A DNA stretch of 64,000 nt from Methanocalculus taiwanensis (GTDB taxonomy: Archaea; Halobacteriota; Methanomicrobia; Methanomicrobiales; Methanocorpusculaceae). Positions within the stretch are counted from its first letter, which is position 1, and each line of letters begins with the position of its first letter. The translations under genes and the position numbers were made by a program. The stretch spans positions 1 through 64,000 of the forward strand of contig NZ_VOTZ01000004.1 of assembly GCF_024372745.1 (NCBI RefSeq). The letters are read 5' to 3'. Under the pieces are notes generated by a model. It saw only the letters and a program-made list of their open reading frames with translations. It was not told the DNA's origin and did no database searches. Positions 34,439-43,973 of this stretch are shown piece by piece.

Positions 34439-35604
34439 TCCGCCCGGGAATGACATTTGAGCTGGCAAAAAGAAATGTCAGGCTTCATCTCTTCAGATCA
34501 ATTCTGGCAGCAATTGGTATTATCATCGGGGTTGTCGCGATCACCTCGATGGGGATGCTTGGCGGTGCTCTTGAACAATCGGTTTCTGATGAGCTTATGA
34601 ATATGGGCAACTCGATCATCATCACCCCTGCTGGCCCCTCGACAGGAGAGCAGAAAGCCGGGATTGAGGAGAAGGATATCAGGCAGATCAAGTTAATTAC
34701 AGGGAGACACCCGACAATCGCCTTCTACAACACCTATGACCAGATCAAGGTGGGCGATAACCGCAGGTATGTCTCGATGTACGGTGTTGATCCGGCAGAA
34801 CTTCCTTCGATAACAACCCTTGTATCCGGAAGGTATGTCTCGGGAACAGAAGGTGTGATGATCGGCCAGAGTCTTGCCCGCCAGTATAATCTTAAAGAAG
34901 GGAACTTCATCACCATCGGCATCGGAAGCCGTGAGCAGCGGTTACGGGTTGTCGGCATCCTCGAAAATACCGGATTCTCCGGAGGAATCCAGACTGATAA
35001 CGCTGTCATAGGGTCAGAACGGTGGTATGAGTCCAAGTATGGGGGAAGAGGGAAATACGATCAGGTTGTCATCACTGTCGAAGACTTAGACGAGATCGAC
35101 CGCATCAAGGATCAGATAGAGGCGAGGCTGAACCGAAGGGAAGATGTCGTAAATATCATGGACTTCAGAGCTATGATCTCATCCATCCAGGATGCAATCG
35201 GACAGATATCCCTCTTTGTAATAGCAATAGGAGGCATCTCCCTCCTTGTCGCAGCAGTCAGCATCCTGAATGTGATGCTCATTTCGGTGAATGAACGTAT
35301 CAAGGAGATAGGGATTTTACGGAGTATTGGTACCCAGAAAGGCGATATCAGCAAGATGTTCCTCTACGAAGCAACGATCCTTGGCCTGATTGGTTCTATC
35401 TGCGGAGGGGTAATGAGCCTGATCGGAGGGGGACTCCTCATCCTGCTCATCATGCAGGATATCAAATATCTGATGACCCTGAATACTGTCTTCACGATCA
35501 TATATGGGATGTGCATCGGAATCGCCATCTGCATCGCTGCAGGGGTATACCCGGCACACCGTGCAGCCCAGATGAACCCGATTGATGCGCTTTCGAATGA
35601 TTAG
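34435..35604 (+). CDS. ABC transporter permease (MacB/FtsX family)
   Basis: 389 residues. One N-terminal helix (SILAAIGIIIGVVAITSMGML) is followed by a ~220-residue extracytoplasmic MacB core domain, and then three C-terminal helices (SLFVIAIGGISLLVAAVSILN, LIGSICGGVMSLIGGGLLILLI, IYGMCIGIAICIAAGVYPAHRAA). The INERIKEIGILRSIG-like coupling motif (VNERIKEIGILRSIGTQ) sits after TM2. The first codon is GTG overlapping the ATPase stop; an ATG at 34450 is the alternative. It probably exports a peptide, drug or lipid-like compound. Confidence 0.92.
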   Translation: MIRPGMTFELAKRNVRLHLFRSILAAIGIIIGVVAITSMGMLGGALEQSVSDELMNMGNSIIITPAGPSTGEQKAGIEEKDIRQIKLITGRHPTIAFYNTYDQIKVGDNRRYVSMYGVDPAELPSITTLVSGRYVSGTEGVMIGQSLARQYNLKEGNFITIGIGSREQRLRVVGILENTGFSGGIQTDNAVIGSERWYESKYGGRGKYDQVVITVEDLDEIDRIKDQIEARLNRREDVVNIMDFRAMISSIQDAIGQISLFVIAIGGISLLVAAVSILNVMLISVNERIKEIGILRSIGTQKGDISKMFLYEATILGLIGSICGGVMSLIGGGLLILLIMQDIKYLMTLNTVFTIIYGMCIGIAICIAAGVYPAHRAAQMNPIDALSND

Positions 35605-35633
35605 GTGAGAGGGACGGGGTGATCCCAATCCTA

Positions 35634-35639
35634 TTTTTT
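35634..35639 (+). terminator. T-run terminator after the ABC permease
   Basis: Six T residues in a pyrimidine-rich stretch ~30 nt after the permease stop, the usual form of archaeal intrinsic termination. No strong hairpin is seen. Confidence 0.4.
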
Positions 35640-35694
35640 ATTCCACACCAGACCACCATCCTACCTTATCAACCCATCTCACCAATGTTCTTCA

Positions 35695-36105
35695 ATGCTC
35701 AGCAGACAGACTGAAGACCAGATACAGGGGTTGCTGGACACCTTTGTCGACATGTACTCACAGAAGGATTGTGAGGGGATCCTCTCCATAACTGCCGTTG
35801 ATATGATGGGATTTGGAACAGGTGCTGATGAAATTGTCAGAAACAGAGAGGAGATGGAGAGACAGCTTCAACGTGATTTTGAAGAAGTGGAGAGCCTCTT
35901 TGTCCGGATAACAGACTACACCATAAAAGCGGAAGGCACAATCGCCTGGGTGATAGGAGATATAACCTTCACAGCAGATGGAAGAGAGATCCCCTCCCGC
36001 CTTACGATGGTGCTGAGGGGAACCGGCCATCGTTGGGAGATTGTGCAGATACATATCTCAGAGCCGGCCGCGGGTCAGGCTGCAGGGAAGTCGTTTTCAG
36101 CCTGA
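35695..36105 (+). CDS. SnoaL/DUF4440-like protein
   Basis: 136 residues with an NTF2-like fold pattern: LDTFVDMYSQKDCEGILSITAVDMMGFGTGADE at the start, then RITDYTIKAEGTIAWVIGDITFTADGREIPSRLTMVLRGTGHRWEIVQIHIS. Members are small stress- or ligand-binding proteins or enzymes; no catalytic residues can be assigned. It stands between the ABC exporter and convergent purB. Confidence 0.75.
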   Translation: MLSRQTEDQIQGLLDTFVDMYSQKDCEGILSITAVDMMGFGTGADEIVRNREEMERQLQRDFEEVESLFVRITDYTIKAEGTIAWVIGDITFTADGREIPSRLTMVLRGTGHRWEIVQIHISEPAAGQAAGKSFSA

Positions 36106-36129
36106 TCACTGAGTCGGATGATGAGGAAA

Positions 36130-37470
36130 TTATGAGGTAAGGGGGGCGAGTTTCTTTATCACCCGTTCCACCTGTTGTACCGAAGTGCCGATATAGCGTT
36201 TCGGCAGGAGTGCATCTTCGATCTCAGCAGAGGAGATCAAACCGGTCACCTCAGGGATCTCCGAGAGGATCTCAGCAAGAGACCTCTTCTCTTCAAGCGC
36301 CTTCATGCTGTTTGCCCTGATCACCTCGTGTGCTGCCTGCCGATCCATCCCGCGTCTCGTTAGTTCAATCATCACAGACTCGGCAAGGTTGATGCCATGA
36401 AGCAGATCAAGGTTCTTTGCCACATTCTCTTCCTTAATGATCAGTCCTTCAAGGGCCTGCGCCATCACCTTCAGGCAGTGATCGCAGAGGATCGTTGCTT
36501 CTGGAAAGATTACCCGTTCACACGAAGAATTTGTAAGATCGCGTTCATCCCACAGTGTGTTATTTAAGAGGGCCGGCTCAACAGCTGACCTGATCACTCT
36601 GGCAAGACCCCCGACCTGTTCGCTCTTGATAGGGTTTCTCTTATGCGGCATCGTGCTTGATCCAACCTGCTTCTTTGCAAATGCCTCTTCAACCTCGGCA
36701 ATCTCTGTCCGCTGGAGGGAGCGGATTTCAATACCAATCTTATCGAGGGTGGTTGCGATGTTGGCAAGCAAAAAGAAGTATTCAGCAAACCGATCCCGGG
36801 AAACCACCTGGTTCGATACATCGACAGAGCCGATCCCGAGGTGCCGCATCATCGCCGCCTGTACCTCCATCCCGTCCTCGCCAAAGGCAGCCTGTGTCCC
36901 GACAGCGCCTGTCATCTGTCCCACAACGACACGTGGGCGGATCTCGCGGAGCCTGATGATATGGCGGCCGATCTCGCTTGCCCATATGGCAAAGCGGAGC
37001 CCGTAGGTTGTCGGAACACCGATCTGGCCATGTGTCCTGCCTGCACAGACAAGTGTCTTGGTGGCAGTGCTCCTCTCAATGAGAACCCGGAGTAGTATCT
37101 TCAGCTTCTCTTCGATGCAGTCGAGGGCATCTTTGATCTGAAGAGCGGTTGCCGTATCCAGTATATCATTGGAGGTTGCCCCATAATGCACCCAGCGCCC
37201 GGCAGGGCCGGAAACCTCAGCCAGCGCTTTGACAACAGCCATCATATCGTGGTTGATCTCAGCTTCAATCTCATTTGCCCGGCGGAGCGATGCCTTCGGT
37301 GCCGCGGCGGCGATCGCCTCTGCCGATTCCATCGGGATAAGGCCGATCTCAGCCTCTGCTGCTGCAAGCGCCACTTCGGCCCTGATTATTGCATTAAATC
37401 TTGCCTCTTCACTCCAGATGCGGCGCATCTCGGTCGTGCCGTACCTGAAGTCTATCGGGTGGATCGCCAT
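36130..37470 (-). CDS. purB: Adenylosuccinate lyase
   Basis: 446 residues. The fumarase-superfamily signature GSSTMPHKRNPIKSE (mobile loop with the catalytic serine) is present near residue 260, with VHYGATSNDILDTA and CAGRTHGQIGVPTTYGLRFA carrying the histidine region. It cleaves SAICAR and adenylosuccinate in purine synthesis. The start MAIHPIDFRYGTTEMRRIW is the canonical N-terminus. It is a single gene, with an 87-bp gap to the MFS gene on the same strand. Confidence 0.95.
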   Translation of the reverse strand: MAIHPIDFRYGTTEMRRIWSEEARFNAIIRAEVALAAAEAEIGLIPMESAEAIAAAAPKASLRRANEIEAEINHDMMAVVKALAEVSGPAGRWVHYGATSNDILDTATALQIKDALDCIEEKLKILLRVLIERSTATKTLVCAGRTHGQIGVPTTYGLRFAIWASEIGRHIIRLREIRPRVVVGQMTGAVGTQAAFGEDGMEVQAAMMRHLGIGSVDVSNQVVSRDRFAEYFFLLANIATTLDKIGIEIRSLQRTEIAEVEEAFAKKQVGSSTMPHKRNPIKSEQVGGLARVIRSAVEPALLNNTLWDERDLTNSSCERVIFPEATILCDHCLKVMAQALEGLIIKEENVAKNLDLLHGINLAESVMIELTRRGMDRQAAHEVIRANSMKALEEKRSLAEILSEIPEVTGLISSAEIEDALLPKRYIGTSVQQVERVIKKLAPLTS

Positions 37471-37557
37471 AGATCTATGTTGGATCTTTGGCAGGATTAA
37501 ACCGATCCATGCCTGTTATTTTAAAGAAGAACAGGAGGAGAAGAAAAGGAGATACGA

Positions 37558-38991
37558 TCAGAAGCCGATCGGCACCTCATCCCCTTTCACAACTCGGCTG
37601 CTTTGAACACCCGCCATCAGAACCATTCCAATAAGCAGGAGTACCATGCAGCAGAAGAACGTCACCTGAAAAGCCCCGACAAGCGCAGCAGGCGGGAGTT
37701 CCTTTGCCGACACCTCAGCGATCTTCGGTCCTGCAGCCAGTGTGGCAACCAGCATAACCCCGGCAACCCCGAGCGAATTGCCGAGGTTCGTCATCATCTT
37801 GATAAGGCCTGAGGAGGCGCTCCTATCCTTATCGGGGACAACACTCATGATGGCGCTATTCAATGGAGCATATGCGGAGCCTGTCCCGATACCGAGGATG
37901 AAGAGTGAGATCCAGATATCGGGAAGACCGGTCTCTGCTCCTATTCTGGTAAGGAGGAAGAGAGAAAGGAGTGATACTGCAAATCCACCAATGATTGGCC
38001 GCCGTGTTCCAATCGCATCTGCTATCTTCCCGGCAATCGGGGCAGATACTATCATACCCAGAGGAAGAGCAATGATGATCAAACCTGCATTATCTGTTGA
38101 AATTCCCCTGACAAGCTCAAGGTAGAATGGCATAATGACAAGGACCCCTGCCATTACCATCTGGAGCAGGAGTATGCAGACATTCTGAAGTGAGAATGAT
38201 CTGTTCCTGAATATGGAGAGATCGATGAGAGGTTCAGAGGATTTTCTCTCATGAATAATGAATAGGAGCCAACTAAACGCAGATATAAGAAGGAGGAGAA
38301 AACCGGCAACACTCCGTGCATCCTGGATAGAGGTAAGTGCGCCGATAAGCGTGGAGAGGGCCAGAAAGATCAGGAGGACACCGAAAAGATCGAGCCGGCC
38401 TTCAGGTGAAGGAGGGTGAACCGCAGGAATAATTTTTATTCCAAGAAGCACCGCTACGATTCCGATGGGTATGTTTACAAAGAAGATCGCGTTCCATGAG
38501 AAGAGAGAGGTGAGGTATCCACCGGCAACCGGCCCCAATGCAGCTCCCATCATCGTGAACATCGCAACAATACCAAGTGCTGCCCCCCTTGCAGATGCCG
38601 GTACAGAGGTAATGACCATCACCGATCCGAGTGCGGCGATGGTCGCACCACCGGCTGCCTGAAGCAGACGGGAGAGGATCAACAGTTCAATAGAAGGAGA
38701 AAGGGCACAGCATGCCGATCCGATCGTAAAGATACAGAACCCTGAGATGAAGACCTTCTTATAACCTGCAATGTCCCCAAGACGCGAGGCGGCAAGAAGC
38801 AGTGAAACGAGGACGATTAGATAAGCGGTAAGAACCCATGAGGCAGCAACAGCTGAAGCATCGAATGCCCCGGCAATTGAGGGAAGGGCAATATTGACGA
38901 TCGTGCCATCAAGACCTGCCATGAATGATCCAAGCGCAATAACAAAGACAATCAGGAGATCACGACGACTGAGTCTGGAGGATCTTCGCAT
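37558..38991 (-). CDS. MFS multidrug exporter, DHA2 (EmrB/QacA, 14-helix) family
   Basis: 477 residues from MRRSSRLSRRD. TM1 holds the family motif GSFMAGLDGTIVNIALPSI (motif D1), and motif A is GDIAGYKKVFI. The antiporter motif C, GPVAGGYLTSLFSWNAIFFVNIP, follows. There are 14 predicted helices. It is a likely proton-coupled drug exporter. An ATG at 39009 is also in frame, but a TATA-like GATAATTATTC (39017-39027) would put the transcript start very near 39001, favouring 38991. It is divergent from the helicase gene. Confidence 0.88.
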   Translation of the reverse strand: MRRSSRLSRRDLLIVFVIALGSFMAGLDGTIVNIALPSIAGAFDASAVAASWVLTAYLIVLVSLLLAASRLGDIAGYKKVFISGFCIFTIGSACCALSPSIELLILSRLLQAAGGATIAALGSVMVITSVPASARGAALGIVAMFTMMGAALGPVAGGYLTSLFSWNAIFFVNIPIGIVAVLLGIKIIPAVHPPSPEGRLDLFGVLLIFLALSTLIGALTSIQDARSVAGFLLLLISAFSWLLFIIHERKSSEPLIDLSIFRNRSFSLQNVCILLLQMVMAGVLVIMPFYLELVRGISTDNAGLIIIALPLGMIVSAPIAGKIADAIGTRRPIIGGFAVSLLSLFLLTRIGAETGLPDIWISLFILGIGTGSAYAPLNSAIMSVVPDKDRSASSGLIKMMTNLGNSLGVAGVMLVATLAAGPKIAEVSAKELPPAALVGAFQVTFFCCMVLLLIGMVLMAGVQSSRVVKGDEVPIGF

Positions 38992-39202
38992 AATAAGAGA
39001 GATAACCATAGTACCTGATAATTATTCGTATCTGTAATCGGACAATTCAGTACCCGAATCACAGAAAAGTAAAGGAGAGAAAGGAAAGCATTCACTCACA
39101 CTATTCAGAAAATACAACTGCACAATCATCAGGACTTAATAATCTGCAGACAGACACATTCATACAGAAGAGTCAAACACAATTCCCCCGGAAATAACGT
39201 AT

Positions 39203-41200
39203 ATGAGCTCCATAAACGACTGGTTCCCCTACACACATTACCGCCCTCACCAGGAGAAGATGCTGAATGCCGCGGCAGATACAGCCAGAAACGGCGGGAC
39301 ACTCCTGATCGATGCACCGACAGGCAGTGGGAAATCAAGTGTCATCTCCGCACTCCTTGCAGAGTCAAAGGGAAGAACCATTCTTGTTGCTGTCAGGACG
39401 ATCAGCCAGCTGAACACCTTCATCAGGGAACTTGATCTGATCAGGAGAAAGAAGCCGGGTCTGAAGTTCACGTACCTGATCGGCAAGCGGAGCATGTGCC
39501 CGCTCGGCGGGGTTGGGGATGTGTACCGGCAATGTGAAGGGGTGAAGAACTTCTCGAGCGCCCTGATGCGTGAACGGGCAATGAAGGGATCGCTTGTGCC
39601 TGCAAAGGATCCCGAAATCCTCCGGCAGATCAAGCGGCAGGACCGTGATCACCCGCTCATATGTCCATATTTCGTGAACAGCAGGATCTTTTTGGAAGGA
39701 GATGAAGGGTTCAGGCTGGTGCCATCACAGGAGATCCGGAGAAAAGCAGAGAAGGCTTCGCTGAATGTTGTGAACCCCGATAATCTCCATGCATATGCCG
39801 GTAGCCTCTGCCCCTATGACCTGATGATGACCTCGGCAAAACATGCAGATGTCGTCATTGTCAACTACCACCACCTCTTTCACGACGATATCAGGGAGCA
39901 ACTGCTCGTCTCGCTGAATGTCGAACCGCAGGATATCATACTGCTCGTGGACGAAGGACACAATGTGGGAGATGTGGTGCAGGGAATCCAGAGTGTCTCC
40001 CTTCAGGAGCGCGATATCCAGCAGGCATCCCATGAACTCTCTTCGCTTAAGTCGAAGGTAAAGGGGGCCGAAGCTGTCAGGCATGTGCTGCCGAGGATTC
40101 GTGACTTCATGGACGGCCTCCGCCGATCAAACGAGACTGAAGACTGGTTCGACCCTGCAATCTTCGACCGTATATTAACGAAAGGTTCCCTCTACCCCAC
40201 AATGGCGGCAATAGTAGAGGATATAATCGCGATCAGTGATACCGAACGTGAAAAGAGTCTCCAGACAGGGGAGTTCAAGGAGACATCCATTGAACGGCTC
40301 TGTGAGTTCCTCTACCGGATACACTGCTCGGCAACCGATCCTGCATACCTGACCGTCTTCCGGAAAGAGGAGGACTCGGTGATCCTTGAGGTCAGGAATA
40401 TAGACCCCGCAGGAAAACTCAGGAATATCGCACAATCTCATCATGCATGCATCTTCATCAGCGGTACGCTCTCCCCTATAAACAGCTTCAGGCAATACTA
40501 TTTTGAGGATATGGATGTATCCACCCTCTCAATACCAAATGCATTTCCACAAAAGAACCGCCTGCTCCTCACATCAGGGGATATCACGACCGCCTTTCGT
40601 ATGAGGCAGGATGCAGGCAATATCGAGCGGACAGTAAAAACGATCACTGCATTTGCAGAGGTTGCCGGTAACCTCGCAGTGTACTTCCCTTCGTACCAGA
40701 TCATGAGTGAGTATGCAGGCCGGTGCAAAATCAGAAAGAAGAAGGTCTTTGTGGAGCCGCGTGATGCGGGTGAGGCGACCGAGCTGCTCACCGAGTTCCT
40801 CGGCCTTCCCGCAAAGAAACGGTCAGGCATCCTGTTTGCTGTCTGCGGCGGCAAATGGAGCGAGGGGCTCGATTATCGGGGCGAACTCCTCTCAGGAGCA
40901 ATGGTTGTCGGCCTCCCGCTTGCCCCGTATACCCAGGTGAGGGCAATGAGCATCCAGTATTTTAAACGGAAGTTTGGGAAAGATGGGGAATTCATCGCCT
41001 ATACACTCCCCGCCATCAATAAGGCAGCCCAGGCGCTTGGCCGCGTGCTCAGGACACCGGATGATCGCGGGGTGCTCATCCTTGGTGACAGCAGGTTTCT
41101 CGAACCAGAGGTGAAAAGCGGCCTCCCGCCCTGGATGCAGGAGGAGATGACAGCCATCACCGCAGATATGATACCCGGGGTGCTCTCAAAATGGCAATAA
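39203..41200 (+). CDS. XPD/DinG-like superfamily 2 DNA helicase with Fe-S cluster
   Basis: 665 residues. Walker A is DAPTGSGKSS (~38-46), and motif II is VDEGHN (DEGH in place of DEAH). The cysteines expected to bind 4Fe-4S fall between them: CPLGG, YRQCEGV, ICPYF and LCPYD. The C-terminal motifs IFISGTLSP, GGKWSEGLDYRGE and QALGRVLRTPDDRG (motif VI arginine finger) complete the helicase core. Archaeal XPD-like enzymes unwind 5'-3' in repair. Its last 10 bp overlap an alkyltransferase gene, which supports a DNA-repair unit. Confidence 0.92.
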   Translation: MSSINDWFPYTHYRPHQEKMLNAAADTARNGGTLLIDAPTGSGKSSVISALLAESKGRTILVAVRTISQLNTFIRELDLIRRKKPGLKFTYLIGKRSMCPLGGVGDVYRQCEGVKNFSSALMRERAMKGSLVPAKDPEILRQIKRQDRDHPLICPYFVNSRIFLEGDEGFRLVPSQEIRRKAEKASLNVVNPDNLHAYAGSLCPYDLMMTSAKHADVVIVNYHHLFHDDIREQLLVSLNVEPQDIILLVDEGHNVGDVVQGIQSVSLQERDIQQASHELSSLKSKVKGAEAVRHVLPRIRDFMDGLRRSNETEDWFDPAIFDRILTKGSLYPTMAAIVEDIIAISDTEREKSLQTGEFKETSIERLCEFLYRIHCSATDPAYLTVFRKEEDSVILEVRNIDPAGKLRNIAQSHHACIFISGTLSPINSFRQYYFEDMDVSTLSIPNAFPQKNRLLLTSGDITTAFRMRQDAGNIERTVKTITAFAEVAGNLAVYFPSYQIMSEYAGRCKIRKKKVFVEPRDAGEATELLTEFLGLPAKKRSGILFAVCGGKWSEGLDYRGELLSGAMVVGLPLAPYTQVRAMSIQYFKRKFGKDGEFIAYTLPAINKAAQALGRVLRTPDDRGVLILGDSRFLEPEVKSGLPPWMQEEMTAITADMIPGVLSKWQ

Positions 41201-41643
41201 AGGAAGGAACAGGCAGGTTCGGACTCTGGCCGGTATCAGCTGCCTGGGACGAGCAGTATGTCTATCGGGTCTGGTTTGGACATTCTGATGGAGATGACGG
41301 GCTTCATCCGATGATCACCGAATACCTCGCCGGCAGACGATATGATCTCCTGGATCTTTTGTCCCCGGCAGATGAAGGGGAGTCGACATCTGCTGTAATC
41401 TACCGGGTTGTGAGAGGTATTCCTTATGGGGAGATGATGACATATGGGGAGGTAGCAGCAGCAGCAGGTACCCACCCGCGGGTTGTCGGCGGGGCGCTCA
41501 GGAGGAACCCGACACCGCTTGTGATCCCATGCCATCGTGTCGTTGGTGAGAAGGATATCGGGGGCTTTACACCGGACATCAGGATCAAGGAAGACCTGCT
41601 TGGGCTTGAAAGACGGATAAAAAAGAACAGGCTTAAGGCTTAG
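41191..41643 (+). CDS. ogt: Methylated-DNA--protein-cysteine methyltransferase
   Basis: 150 residues. The active-site motif PCHRVVG carries the acceptor C114; IPYGEMMTYGEVAAAAGTHPRVVGGAL is the winged-helix DNA-binding part with the arginine finger. It removes alkyl groups from O6-guanine by suicide transfer. The N-terminal domain is short. Its start overlaps the helicase stop by 10 bp, so the two repair genes are probably co-expressed. Confidence 0.92.
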   Translation: MAIKEGTGRFGLWPVSAAWDEQYVYRVWFGHSDGDDGLHPMITEYLAGRRYDLLDLLSPADEGESTSAVIYRVVRGIPYGEMMTYGEVAAAAGTHPRVVGGALRRNPTPLVIPCHRVVGEKDIGGFTPDIRIKEDLLGLERRIKKNRLKA

Positions 41644-41670
41644 GGAAGCATATAAAATCAGTTATTCGAC

Positions 41671-42270
41671 ATGAATGAGAAGAGAACCGCATTGATCCTT
41701 GTTGGTGGAGAGGCACGGCGATCAGGTGGGATGGAGAAATATTTCTTTACATATGGAGGAAAATCATTTCTTTCGCATCTGATCTCAGCTCTCTCACACG
41801 TTACCGACGAGATTATTATTATCGCCCGTGACGAGGAGCAATGCAACAGGTTTCAGGATATTCAGGGCATCAAAATCTGTAGCGATAAGATACGCGGAAT
41901 CGGCCCCCTTGGCGGGATCATTGCAGGTGTCGAAGAGGCTGAAGGTGATCTCATTTTTATTACTGCATGTGACATGCCCTGTATTAAATCCGGTGTTGTA
42001 GACTTACTCTTCAACTCAATCAATGATGCAGATGCCGCAGTTCCCTACTGGAATGATGAGATGTACGAACCCCTGCATGCCGTCTATCGAAGGGAAGCAC
42101 TAAAAAGGTATATTGCCACCCACTCCTCGTACTCTCTCCGGGAGATGATCCGGAGTATCACGACCAGATTTGTTACAATTCAGGAGATTAAAAAGATCGA
42201 CCCGAATCTCAAATCCTTTACCAATATCAATGATCTCTCAGATTTAAAAGCAATAAACGGATCCAATTGA
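41671..42270 (+). CDS. mobA: Molybdenum cofactor guanylyltransferase
   Basis: 199 residues. The nucleotidyltransferase opening ALILVGGEARRSGGMEKYF matches the MobA LAGGxSxRMGxDK loop with some substitutions (Arg-Ser-Gly-Gly). IGPLGGIIAGVEEAEGDLIFITACDMPCI provides the metal-binding aspartate, and AAVPYWNDEMYEPLHAVYRREAL follows the family pattern. It attaches GMP to molybdo- or tungstopterin, as needed for formylmethanofuran and formate dehydrogenases. A TATA-like TATAAAAT at 41651 lies too close to the start to be certain. Confidence 0.85.
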   Translation: MNEKRTALILVGGEARRSGGMEKYFFTYGGKSFLSHLISALSHVTDEIIIIARDEEQCNRFQDIQGIKICSDKIRGIGPLGGIIAGVEEAEGDLIFITACDMPCIKSGVVDLLFNSINDADAAVPYWNDEMYEPLHAVYRREALKRYIATHSSYSLREMIRSITTRFVTIQEIKKIDPNLKSFTNINDLSDLKAINGSN

Positions 42271-42272
42271 TA

Positions 42273-43046
42273 TCAGACCCGTTTTCTCTGCCCGCTTGCA
42301 TCTCGTGCATATGATCCGAATTCTGAATTGATGATCTGATCTCCGGTGAAGACCGGACCATCCCGACAGACACATAGTCCATCCGGATCCATTGCACAGG
42401 ATCCGCATACCCCGACACCGCATTTCATATACCGGTGAAGCGAGAACTGCCCGCGATCTGCAATCCCGGCATCTGAAAGCCGATTCAGAATCCCTTTCAT
42501 CATCATCTCAGGGCCGCAGACGCAGATGGTATCATAGGAGAGGAGATCGATCTGTTCGTCCAGCACCCCGGTGACAAAGCCATGGTGCCCGGCGGTTCCG
42601 TCATCGGTTGCAATCTTCAGATCGGTTAGATCCATAAGCGAATCTGCAAAAATGAGCTCTGCTTCTGTTCTTGCACCCAGAATGAAGGTATCAACTGATC
42701 CATTCACAGCAAGCGGATAGAGCGGTGCGACACCGACACCTCCTGCAATCGCAAGAACCCGCCCCTGCGGTGAGAAGCCATTTCCAAGGGGGCCCCGGAT
42801 GCCAATTTTCGATCCTATTGAAAGCGAAATGAGAGCCTGTGTTGCCTCCCCCACCCTCTGGACAGTGATCATATCCGGCGAAGAGAAGCCCATCGGTACT
42901 TCATCAATCCCCGGCACCCAGACCATGCAGAACTGTCCGGGCAGAATCGTAAATTTCCGATCAAATCTGAGCGTTTTCACAGTCGGAGTCTCATCCATGA
43001 CTTCAACCACCGTCACCACAACCGGCATCCCGTCACTCATGCGCAC
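42273..43046 (-). CDS. pyrK: Dihydroorotate dehydrogenase electron-transfer subunit
   Basis: 257 residues of the ferredoxin reductase fold. The FAD-binding region has LSIGSKIGIRGPLGNGF, the NAD-binding region has VLAIAGGVGVAPLYPLA, and the C-terminal 2Fe-2S site reads CGVGVCGSCAMDPDGLCVC. It passes electrons between PyrD and NAD or another acceptor. It overlaps the end of pyrD by 14 bp, forming the usual pyrD-pyrK unit in reverse gene order of transcription (pyrD first). Confidence 0.93.
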   Translation of the reverse strand: MRMSDGMPVVVTVVEVMDETPTVKTLRFDRKFTILPGQFCMVWVPGIDEVPMGFSSPDMITVQRVGEATQALISLSIGSKIGIRGPLGNGFSPQGRVLAIAGGVGVAPLYPLAVNGSVDTFILGARTEAELIFADSLMDLTDLKIATDDGTAGHHGFVTGVLDEQIDLLSYDTICVCGPEMMMKGILNRLSDAGIADRGQFSLHRYMKCGVGVCGSCAMDPDGLCVCRDGPVFTGDQIINSEFGSYARDASGQRKRV

Positions 43047-43920
43047 ACCCCACTATCCCGGAGGCAGAAACCCCGTCTGTCGAGTACAGTACATCTGCGA
43101 TGCTGCCAAAGACTGAGCTGTCATCATAGACGGCAGATCCGATCTGAACAGCCGAGGCACCTGCCATCATCATCTCGATAACATCCGCAGCAGAGGAGAC
43201 GCCGCCACATCCGATGATCGGGATCGAACACGCCTCATAGAGATCATATACGCATCTAAGCGCAATCGGGAAGATCATCGCCCCGGATAAGCCGCCAAAC
43301 CGGTTCCCAAGCACCGGACGCCTGAGATCGATTGCGATCCGCATCGCCCGGACGGTATTGATCGCAACAAGCGCTGTTGCACCCCCTTCTTCCGCAGCCC
43401 GCCCGATAGTACCGATATCCGTGACATTCGGTGTCAGTTTCACCCACGTCGGCATCCCAAATGCCGCCACCTCCTCGGTGCAGGCACGGACCATTGCGGG
43501 ATCGGATCCGATGGCAGCGCCATACCCTTCCGCATGCGGACAGGAGAGGTTCAGTTCATACCCGGCTGCAACCCCTTCAAACCAGGAGGCAACAGTCCGG
43601 AATTCGTCAGGCTTCCCACCGAAGATACTGACAACAACCGGTTTTCCAGCAAGGGGCTCTAGTTCCTGCAGGAAATTTTTTGAGGGATTTGGGAGACCCA
43701 TTGCATTCAGCAGCCCCCTTTCAAGAGGAACCAGACAGGGGCCTGCATGACCCTCTTTTGGGTTTGGACCTATTGATTTGGTAACCACACCCCCGGCACC
43801 CTGGCGAAGCATCCGAAAGAGCGATGCTCCGGTTGTTCCAAGGACACCGGCTGCAAGGATAAGATGGTTATCGAGTGTTACCCCCCCGACATGAACCAGC
43901 TCCTTCTGTAATGTAATCAT
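43033..43920 (-). CDS. pyrD: Dihydroorotate dehydrogenase, class 1B catalytic subunit
   Basis: 295 residues, FMN TIM barrel. VTKSIGPNPKEGHAG, the NLSCPHAEGYG loop with the class 1 catalytic cysteine, TWVKLTPNVTDI and IGCGGVSSAADVIEMMMAGASAVQIGSA (phosphate-binding end) are all present. It oxidises dihydroorotate to orotate in pyrimidine synthesis and works with PyrK encoded just downstream. It is divergent from the malate dehydrogenase gene. Confidence 0.95.
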   Translation of the reverse strand: MITLQKELVHVGGVTLDNHLILAAGVLGTTGASLFRMLRQGAGGVVTKSIGPNPKEGHAGPCLVPLERGLLNAMGLPNPSKNFLQELEPLAGKPVVVSIFGGKPDEFRTVASWFEGVAAGYELNLSCPHAEGYGAAIGSDPAMVRACTEEVAAFGMPTWVKLTPNVTDIGTIGRAAEEGGATALVAINTVRAMRIAIDLRRPVLGNRFGGLSGAMIFPIALRCVYDLYEACSIPIIGCGGVSSAADVIEMMMAGASAVQIGSAVYDDSSVFGSIADVLYSTDGVSASGIVGCAHE

Positions 43921-43973
43921 CCAGAGGGAATTGGTGCTGTTTAATAATGAGCATACCCCATAGTACCAGTATT